Shown: positions 56,212 through 64,000 of the stretch, piece by piece
Layout: every line of letters starts with the position of its first letter
How positions within the stretch are numbered: position 1 is the first letter of the stretch
Source of the DNA: Cyclaneusma minus
Lineage: Eukaryota > Ascomycota > Leotiomycetes > Marthamycetales > Marthamycetaceae
Assembly: GCA_037179335.1 (NCBI GenBank)
Contig: JAKZHN010000015.1
Location: 124,001-188,000, forward strand
DNA length: 64,000 bases
Direction of reading: 5' to 3'
Position numbers and translations under genes: made by a program
Notes under the pieces: generated by a model
Database searches by the model: none
What the model was told of the DNA's origin: nothing
What the model saw: only the letters and a program-made list of their open reading frames with translations

Positions 56212-57978
56212 TCACTCGCGGAAATTGTAAACGATCAGCGCATTCGATCCCTCATTGTGGCTTTCCTTCAAAACCACCACTCTCTCCGCATCAAAGCCCA
56301 ACCACGACTTCTTTGCTTTCAAATCATCCTCCTCGTCGGCCTGCTCCGGCATGATCTTCACGCTCTTCGGACCCGCCTGTCTGCGAACGGCTGAGGAGCC
56401 GATGTGGCCCTCAAGCTCCCAGTACCGCACTTCGTTGCCACGAAGGCTGACAGACACGGCCGCGCCTCGCCCGCCAATAGCGGCTCCAGATACCGAAGAA
56501 GTGTGGCCCCAGAGGCGTTCGCCGGTACTGATCTCCACTTTCTCCATGGTGCTTGTGACAAGGAATAGGGTCAAAGTGTTGTCCGCGTGGCTGCATAGCA
56601 GATATGGATGTGAGTAGCTTAGACTGGTCATCACTTCGCCCTTGCCATTGGGTGGGGCATGCTCATGGAGGTATCTGCGGAGTGGATTTCCGGTACGTCC
56701 TGCGGGTGGTGTGTTCATATATGAGTAGGCGACGCGCACCTGTTTGAGGCGGTGACCAGTGGTAGGATCAACTCGCAGCTCTTGCACGGCGACGCCCCAG
56801 CGCCCCCTCATCACACTAATTTGATAAACCACGGAGCAGATGACGCTGGAGGGCGTTGTGCGGATGGAAAGGGTTATGGGGCCCTGTACGGACACTCCTA
56901 TATATGCCGCGATTAGGCGGGGATAGGCGGTTGGGTGGGAGGGCTTATCCTTGTCCGGGGAATTAGTGGACGTTGCCGGCGGTGGTTCCAACCTTTCCGG
57001 GATCTCATCTGAGTCTTTGGTGGTGAGATTTCTCGGATAGACAGCATGGTAAAAGCGTTTCCCAGGATCGCTTGAAGTACCATTGTGGCTTCCTTCAGCA
57101 TCATCACCTTTCTTCGGTGGTGTCTTCTCAAAGACCCAGAGCGAGAGGCGCCTGCTAGGGGAGTAAGCCAGCAAGTAGGGATACGAGTATGCTAGTTGAC
57201 TGAGACCATCTGAATCCAGTGTGTTGCCAGCTTGCTCTTGCAGGTTTCCGAACTCATTTCCAGTAAGGTCCAGTTCGCATGTAGCCCAGCCGCCGTCTGT
57301 ATATCCGACAGCCACCCCAACCAGACCCGCGCCGATGTTGCTATCCACGGCGAGCGAGAACGGAGTGCGTCCACTGTTCAGCTTGAGATGAGCGAAGCAG
57401 ATACCAGTCGTCAGATTCCAGGCTCTTACTCCCCCGCCAGGATCGGCAGTCACCACCACACCTTCCACTAGTCGGACAAGCAGCAAGCCTTCTTTGCCAG
57501 CCCAGTCTTGCAGATTGATGTCTGGGAAGCGCCTGGTCGGTCTGCCAATAGTCCAGTTGTGCTTAAGCTTGTACTGCTGCTTCCACTCGGTCTCCTTGCC
57601 ATCCGGCCTATTGACGAGAACACTTTCATCTAGCCATTTCGAATTGCGAGAGCTGAAGTGTAAAGAGTCGCGCTCAGAGTCTCGCGAGACCTTGAGACAG
57701 GGTATCCGCATGGCTCGCGGCCGCACAAAGCGTTCGTAGTACAGGCTCTTCCATAGCTGTCCATCGATGGAAATCCTGGAGAAGAGTTTAGAGAGGCGCT
57801 GGGTGGTGAGGAGATCGTGGATGGGGAGATGCTGCCAGATCCGGAGCAGCAGCTCTTCGCTGAGCAGGGAGATGCGATCCTTTGAATCCTGCAGCTTGGA
57901 TCGTTTGACCATTGATGGGCCGGCCGAGTTTGCTTCACAGTCGTCTTCCACGTCTTGTCGCGACCTCTTGGCAGCCAT
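56212..57978 (-). CDS. F-box protein with beta-propeller-like region
   Basis: One exon, 588 residues, ATG at 57978. An F-box fills residues about 37-80 (ISLLSEELLLRIWQHLPIHDLLTTQRLSKLFSRISIDGQLWKSLYYERF). The following region has WD-like strands (VVVTADPGGGVRAWNLTTGICFAHL, GYTDGGWATCELDL, SYPYLLAYSPSRRLSLWVF, SYSHPYLLCSHADNTLTLFLV, LWGHTSSVSGAAIGGRGAAVSVSLRGNEVRYWEL). Such proteins act as substrate receptors of SCF ubiquitin ligases through Skp1. The substrate is unknown. It shares a 430-bp promoter region with the divergent F-box gene downstream. Confidence 0.88.
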   Translation of the reverse strand: MAAKRSRQDVEDDCEANSAGPSMVKRSKLQDSKDRISLLSEELLLRIWQHLPIHDLLTTQRLSKLFSRISIDGQLWKSLYYERFVRPRAMRIPCLKVSRDSERDSLHFSSRNSKWLDESVLVNRPDGKETEWKQQYKLKHNWTIGRPTRRFPDINLQDWAGKEGLLLVRLVEGVVVTADPGGGVRAWNLTTGICFAHLKLNSGRTPFSLAVDSNIGAGLVGVAVGYTDGGWATCELDLTGNEFGNLQEQAGNTLDSDGLSQLAYSYPYLLAYSPSRRLSLWVFEKTPPKKGDDAEGSHNGTSSDPGKRFYHAVYPRNLTTKDSDEIPERLEPPPATSTNSPDKDKPSHPTAYPRLIAAYIGVSVQGPITLSIRTTPSSVICSVVYQISVMRGRWGVAVQELRVDPTTGHRLKQVRVAYSYMNTPPAGRTGNPLRRYLHEHAPPNGKGEVMTSLSYSHPYLLCSHADNTLTLFLVTSTMEKVEISTGERLWGHTSSVSGAAIGGRGAAVSVSLRGNEVRYWELEGHIGSSAVRRQAGPKSVKIMPEQADEEDDLKAKKSWLGFDAERVVVLKESHNEGSNALIVYNFRE

Positions 57979-58408
57979 GATGGATCTGGATCATGGATTG
58001 TGTTGATGTATCGGGCGGGGCGGTGGTGAAGATGCACGCGACTGGATTTCGATCGTGGGGTCATTAACGCGCCCGAGGCAGCTTAGCCGCCCGTGCACGC
58101 TCCACTGCGGAGCCCAGCTAAGCGCCTATCACATGGCCAGATCTATGTTGCGCGTTCGTGAATACGAGCCAGTTTGGCGCCGCATCAGACAAAAGACAGG
58201 TCCACTGTTGGCTGAGAACTCCCTCTCTGTATGGTGGCAGGTCGGCTAGGGGACAGCCCTGTGAGACCAGATGTGTGACACCGAGACACGCCATCCTTCT
58301 CGCGCCAGAAGCGACTCCCCTATGCTCGCAGAGAGCTGAACTCTCCCCACCGACTGCACTTTCAGCTGTCGACACCACAACCAGACACTGTTTTCAAGCC
58401 ACTTCACC
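57979..58408. promoter_or_regulatory. Bidirectional promoter between two F-box genes
   Basis: The 430-bp gap between the two ATGs contains all upstream sequence shared by both genes. It has mixed composition; no single element stands out. Confidence 0.55.
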
Positions 58409-61400
58409 ATGGAGGAGAATAAGGGCTATGCGAAAGGAGAATCGGCCTTTGCAAGACTGCCAGACGAAATCATCACCCAGTGAGCTTCTTCAGCTTCTTC
58501 AAGTACCAAAGCTTACATTGCCTGCCTTAGAATTCTCCAAGTCTGCGATCCCAATTCTTTTGCCTCTCTGGTGCTCCTGAACAGTCGGTGGAGAGCAGCA
58601 TCTCAGCAATCCCAGCTCTATGCTCGCCATCTGCTCAATTGCCCATCATTCAATGCCTGCCACCCGGATGCGGATCAGTCGATTTTTGAGAGAGAACTGC
58701 CCGAGCTACGGAGCCTATTCGCTCACGAAGTCAAACGGAATCTATACGAAGCTTATCTGCGGCCGCGAGAAACATACATCAAACTCGTTTCGACAACCAT
58801 CAGCTCATCGGCTGCTTTTCCAGGAGGCGAGGCTTTCAACTTTGCTTTTTCGCCTCAAGGCCGATTTGTCCTGGCATACAGCTCTTCCCGCCTTTATATA
58901 CTAGATGTTACAGGCGCAGATCTGGCAGTTAAAAGGGAGCTGAAATTACTTCGGCGGCCTCTTTCCACTACTACCTTGGATGATGGATCGCTACTGGCTA
59001 TATTGTCGATAGATCATCAAGTTGACTTGTATGATCTTTCTGCAAAACCACCAAAACGTAGCAAGACCCTGGAGCTGGATAATCAGCCACGCACCATTGC
59101 CCTATCTCCTACCGGAACGGTCCTTGCCGCGGCTTATGATGGTGGAATCGAGGTGTATTCGCTTTTGGCCGATGATTCGTCACCAGACAGGAGAGGCGTG
59201 AAATGCGATGCTGTCGATAACCTGATGTTTTCCCCTGACGGAACACAGCTATTAGGATCAACACTTCACTCTAGGAATCCATCCACAGTCATCTTGACTG
59301 CACCTTATTGGGACCCAGGAAGTGCTGGTCCTGACGACAATGTTGGCACCTTCTGGACAACGTCGATTTTATTTCCAAATAGCAGCCGTGATTGCAGCCA
59401 CTCCACGCTGCTTCCAAATCAACCAGCATCTGTATGATTTGTCTGTCAATTTCTTGTAAAGCTTCATTCTGCTAACAAACTTTCAGGTTGAAGCAAATTG
59501 GATTTTTGCCTATGACAGAGTCTTCGAGACTTTCCGTGCTGTGAGAACCGATGATCTGCGGAACGGAACGACGTATTTCACGGGACCAGTTGCCAATGCT
59601 AACTCGGTTCACAAATTGCTTCCCACCACACTCCCTACTGCCAACGATCATGGCGAGCTGGTCGCGGCAGGTTTTCAAGGCAAGGAAATATGGCTTTATG
59701 GTGTCCCTGAAGACCTTGATGCACTTCCGACACATGGTCAAAATCGACGGATCTCTGGTAGCCACGAGTCTAGTGATGCTACTACGCCCCAGAGAAGCCT
59801 TAGTCGAAGAAACAGTCACCCTTCTCCGAATGCAACACATCGCAGAGAGTCTAGCAATAATAGAGTTCCGCAATGGCAGCTTCTAGAGAGTGTCAGGAAT
59901 CTGTTTGTTAGAGGCCGAGAGGTTGCTCGGCTCGATGGTGTCAGTGCTATGAAATGGGTCGCCGACACCCCCGCTCGAGCGCGCCTCGTCGCCGTTGCCC
60001 CTGGTGTTGCTGGACAGCTTTCTGAGATGCACGAAGACGGCATAGACCCTATCGACGGCGGACGGCTTACCATGCTAGACTTCGCCTATCGAGGTACTGA
60101 TGGCGAGAAACGCTCTGTGGTGATCGAAGTTGGAGATAATGAAGCCGAGATATTAGAAGAGGGACATAGGGACTTGGATGCTGCTGTCGCGGTTGTCCGG
60201 AGACGGACAGTAGCTCAGCGTAGACGAAGTCAAGCACCAACTGCTCAAGTACCAGCACCGACCGCAAAGCTGGCGGAAGCATCGGGTCTCTCATCCTATA
60301 CCCCAAGTCTTCCGAGCCACAGGTCTCGGACGCAAGCGGAAAATCCAAGCACACTCGAAGGAGTTGCAGAAGACGATCACTCAGATACTGTTTCAGCCGA
60401 TGGGGACGAGCTGTTTGATTCCCCGTACTCACAGACGGCGCCACGATCCGGAGTGACTCTTCGGAGAGCAGCTACGGCAGTAGCCGTAAACAGGCGTTTT
60501 AATCCACCCCAGGTCCCAGATGCAGTAGTCCCTTTGGAATTCAGACGACCAGGCGGACGGATAGGGCTGCCGCATGAAAGTGATGCCGACAACTGGCAAC
60601 CACCGCCGCCTCCCTACAGTCGGGAACCAATTGAGCCTCTCCCCTTCTATCTTCGCAACGCGATTCTCTCCGGGGTTGCAACAAATGTTCATATGCAAAG
60701 ATCAAACAGTCAAAGGAGCGAGGAAAGAGACGAGTTGAGTACTTTGCAGAGATCGGCAACAGTGGTTCTGCCTTCCCGTCAAGATTCGCAAACGAGCTCG
60801 CGGAGACTCGGTCGGCTTCAACGAAGATTGAGCGAGTCGTCGGCTGCTACAAGAACGTCAAATAGTGATACCCTAAGAGAAACTCGTCGGTCGATGATTA
60901 CTTCGCCAACGAGAGAGTTTGACCCGCTGTACGACGTCTCGCCACCTGACTCGCCGGCCCAGAGACCAGCTGTTGTCGGAGAGCTACCTCACACCCCGAC
61001 GCAACTTGTCGGTGACTCGCGACCCACATCACCCGTCTCGGCCTCGAGTCGTACATCGTCCCTGCGCAATTCGACCACTAACATCGTCATGTCTGCGACG
61101 ATCTCCTCGGCTGTACCTGAAGTGATTGAGCCGGATATGGATACTCCAGAACCTTTGGTCGATGCTCCAGATCCGCCCGTTAACATCCCGCAACCCGTCG
61201 AACGTGATGTTGAGCCTCCTCAGCCCATCCGTGCCGCACCAACTCCACCACCCAACCGAAAGCATGACTTACGCGAACAAATCATACCCAGCAGCAGTGA
61301 AGTTTCGGCCTTGAACTTGCAGTTTCTCCCACTTTCCACCCCGCCTGCCAATTCGGATATGGAAGGGACGGAGACTGCGAATCGGGGTTCCGATTCCCGA

Positions 61401-62504
61401 GCTCCCGAGGTAGCTCTTTCATATGCGCAGGAAACTCCAGAAGAGCCTCGTCGATCTCGACCGGTCACGCCCAAACATTCTGAGCAAGGCGTCGACAAGC
61501 CCTTACCTCCCCGCCCATCTCCGCAGCGTGCCATCACACTGGCGGACATAGGTATCGACAATGTGCCGCCAGAGAACAAGCCAAGCCGAACGTCATCTCT
61601 CAAAAGAAACGCTTCCGCGCCAGACAAGATCGAAACACTGACAAGCAACGACATAGCTGCCGCAATGCCATCTCCCAGTGCAGTCGGCCTCCCCTCCGCT
61701 GCCCAGCTCGCCTCCTTAGGAAGCCGCAAAGGCCGACCCAGAAACCTCTCTGACCCTTCGCGGCGAAACACAAACCATCTGATCCCCGTTCGACCTCGAG
61801 CTGGGAGAAACACTTACCCCTCACCATCCAGTTCCTCCACCTCCCTGCCCCCATCCCGGATCCCCCCACCCCAAAATCCCAGTAGCAACAACAGCACTCG
61901 GCCACGCCCCAGATCTCTCAGCAACAGAAGCATGGCTCGCCGCGGCCTCAGCTCGACCCCCATCTCGCCCATCATTGAACAAGCAACACCGCGAATAGAC
62001 AACTTCAGCGGCTTTACCGAGTCGCCCCAAACCACCACCAACCCGGCCGCATCATATCCTCTTGTAGATCAACGAGATGGTAGTGCTGGCAGTGCAGTCA
62101 GCGGTAGGAGCAGAAGATCGCACTACAGTAGCAGTACAGATTTCAGCCTCTCGACGCCCGAGCTTCGGCCGACTATCGAGCGACTGGAGACGATTCATAG
62201 CGTTGCGACGAATGATGGCGATGCAGGGGAAGTCCCGCCGGTACCGCCGGTGCCGCACATAGTGAGAGCTAACACGGATATTGATAAGTGGGGGATAGTA
62301 AGTGGGAGTAAGGAGCAGGCGGGGAGTGTGGGACGGAGTGGTGGCAGGAATTTGAGGGAGAGGGCGAGGGGCTGGGGTGGGGGGACGGTGAAGAAGAAGA
62401 AGAGGCCAGCTACGGCGCAGTCGAGTAAGAGTGCGCCGATGGTGGGTGGGAGTGGGGAGGTGGAGGGAGGGAGGAAGAAAGATAATAAGTGTGTTGTTAT
62501 GTGA
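58409..62504 (+). CDS. F-box/WD-like protein with C-terminal CaaX motif
   Basis: Exons 58409-58479, 58531-59431 and 59487-62504 give 1,329 residues; introns are 51 and 55 nt. The start has an F-box-like helix set (FARLPDEIITQILQVCDPNSFASLVLLNSRWRAAS). A WD-like region follows to about residue 460 (FNFAFSPQGRFVLAYSSSRLYILDV, RTIALSPTGTVLAAAYDGGIEVYSL, DNLMFSPDGTQLLGS, GVSAMKWVADTPARARLVAVAP). The remaining 850 residues are disordered and Ser/Pro/Arg-rich. The last residues are a basic KKKKRP block and NKCVVM, a consensus CaaX box for farnesylation. A membrane-anchored SCF-type adaptor is plausible; the partner is unknown. Confidence 0.85.
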
Positions 62505-64000
62505 GCTGGATCTGAGGGGGTGTTGGGGTGTTTAGCGGTTGGCAGGTTGCTTTCTGGTAGGGAAAAGGGAACATACTAGAAGGGGTATATGAGCGACTAA
62601 GAGATTAATACATAAATAGATTATGTCAGAAGTAAGCCAGGCTTTATGTCCCAATCTCATCACGTGCAAGATGTGCAAGAAGAGGGAAACTGAAATGTTA
62701 TCATCAAGCGAATAGTAGCATCTGGGAAAGTTGGAGAAAGCTTGGGCGGTGGAAGAGAAAATCGACTCGCAACTTCGTAATAGCTTGACCCCTGAGGGGA
62801 ATCGCGGGATATCTGACTCCTGCGAAGTTTTGTTGCACATCGACTGCGCAGCGTCAAAAAAGTCGTTTTTGGAAGTTCATTTTTGGGATTTTTGAATGGG
62901 ATAGTCTGATAGAGCGAGAAATTCTGCACAAATTGATGTGTAACAAGCCTGTGTTTGGATATCGGGAGCTTGTGTAATAGCGGTTTCAAAAACGGAGACG
63001 GCTTTTAGGAATTAGGAATATGATTGTATTTGTGCTGGTGGTAGCGCGCTGCGCCGCTAGTTTCGAAATACACGGTACGACGATACCACCCAGTGGCGGG
63101 GAAAAAAATGTCGAGCTCTGCAGAAGTAGGAATTGATCTAGACTCTAAGTGAAGCTAGCTACCCTATTAGTAGCTAGCTGGAAGCTAAGAATGAAGACTA
63201 AACTACAAGCAGCCTAGCTTTGAAGAGATCTAGTAGAATAAAAAGCTTTGAGCTCTCCAAACAAGGCGCTTAGCTAGACAAGGAGCTCTGCACAGCTCAA
63301 CAGAAAGCAGAGGTAGGCCTACAATCATGGAAAGCCCAAGAATCTTGACCCGTAACATTATATTCAAAATCAACGGAGTCACAGTGTCAGGTGATGGAGC
63401 TGTTGACACGGGTGTTTAACGGATAGCTTCTGGAAGCATAAGATGTCGATATCAGCGTGATCAAAACCTGTGGACGTGGTTGATTGACAGCTCATTTCGT
63501 TAACAGGTAGAGTCCAAGCCCCTTACACTTACGCAGCACGCTTGAATCACCCATCATCCCTGTACACCGGGTCCATTCTTCAATCTTGGGTAATTTTCTT
63601 TTGGGCCGCTCTTGTAAATAGAATGCAATATGGGAATTATCGTATCGTAGTCTGCAATACCTCTACTGTGTGATTGCACATCTCCATTATTCCCCAGTTC
63701 CTCAAGATGATCTGGAAGGATCTAAGTCTAACTCGAGGTAGGTATCGAGTCATACTCTACTCGCTACAGTTTGGTTCCAAAAAGATCTCAACACTCCCCT
63801 CTGGCGAACTATGCTTAGAGATATTCACAATTCTCCAGATAATTCACAATGATTAGGACCAAATACCCACAATCACTAGAAAAAATCCAAATGGTTTTCA
63901 AACAAACAGAATATTTAGCTGTCGCTACGGCCAAAAGCTGTCTTCAGGAGGTTGGGGGTGAGAGCGGGGACGGAAGGCTACGGACTCTTTCCGTCCCACT
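62505..64000. other. Intergenic end of the window, no gene seen
   Basis: Only short open frames. From 63110 to 63300 the tetramer AGCT occurs about a dozen times, giving a low-complexity, possibly decayed-repeat character. No terminal repeats or coding remnant recognised. Confidence 0.45.

Overview
This window is nuclear DNA of a filamentous ascomycete (Pezizomycotina). Genes carry short introns (about 45 to 110 nt) with GTRNGT donors, CTRAC-like branch points and YAG acceptors. Spacing is wide, and all recognisable products are fungal housekeeping proteins. One AT-rich island shows RIP-like decay. The gene content would suit a leotiomycete, but that placement is only a guess from the sequence.

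Layout. 0.1-5.5 kb: a mitochondrial PPR-like protein and a GPATCH11-type G-patch protein. 5.6-7.2 kb: a gene-poor stretch with four strong palindromes and a tRNA-Ile(UAU) gene that holds two introns. One is the usual tRNA intron; the other is a 50-nt insertion in the D arm with complete spliceosomal splice signals. 7.9-15.8 kb: a very large divergent ubiquitin protease flanked by an intact small helical-repeat gene and a decayed relative of it. 15.3-16.9 kb: AT-rich island. 17.6-28.1 kb: APN1, a small Cys-containing orphan, a secreted alpha/beta hydrolase, OST2/DAD1, a TMEM14 protein, CMC2 and prefoldin 2. 28.1-32.3 kb: no gene seen, ending in a GC-rich leader. 32.3-45 kb: HAP3, a GRASP/Grh1 Golgi protein, TGS1, RRN3 and a STE20-class kinase. 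46.5-50.9 kb: a tandem array of three relatives of an unrecognised family, apparently one intact and two broken. 51.6-62.5 kb: RMT2, SFH5 and two F-box genes transcribed divergently. 62.5-64 kb: no gene seen.

How the genes fit together. Several pairs are divergent and probably share promoters: OST2/TMEM14, CMC2/prefoldin 2, TGS1/RRN3, RMT2/SFH5 and the two F-box genes. Functional themes are RNA and ribosome production (TGS1, RRN3, G-patch protein, RMT2), mitochondrial function (PPR, CMC2) and the secretory pathway (OST2, GRASP, SFH5). This looks like ordinary gene order, not a metabolic cluster.

Most notable: the tRNA-Ile gene with a spliceosomal-type intron; the broken tandem family at 46.5-50.9 kb; three perfect MluI boxes at 15-bp spacing upstream of the kinase; a CaaX motif on a 1,329-residue F-box/WD-like protein; and a possible alternative start for HAP3 inside its first intron. 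All exon structures were read by eye from splice signals and protein continuity. No transcript data or database searches were used.
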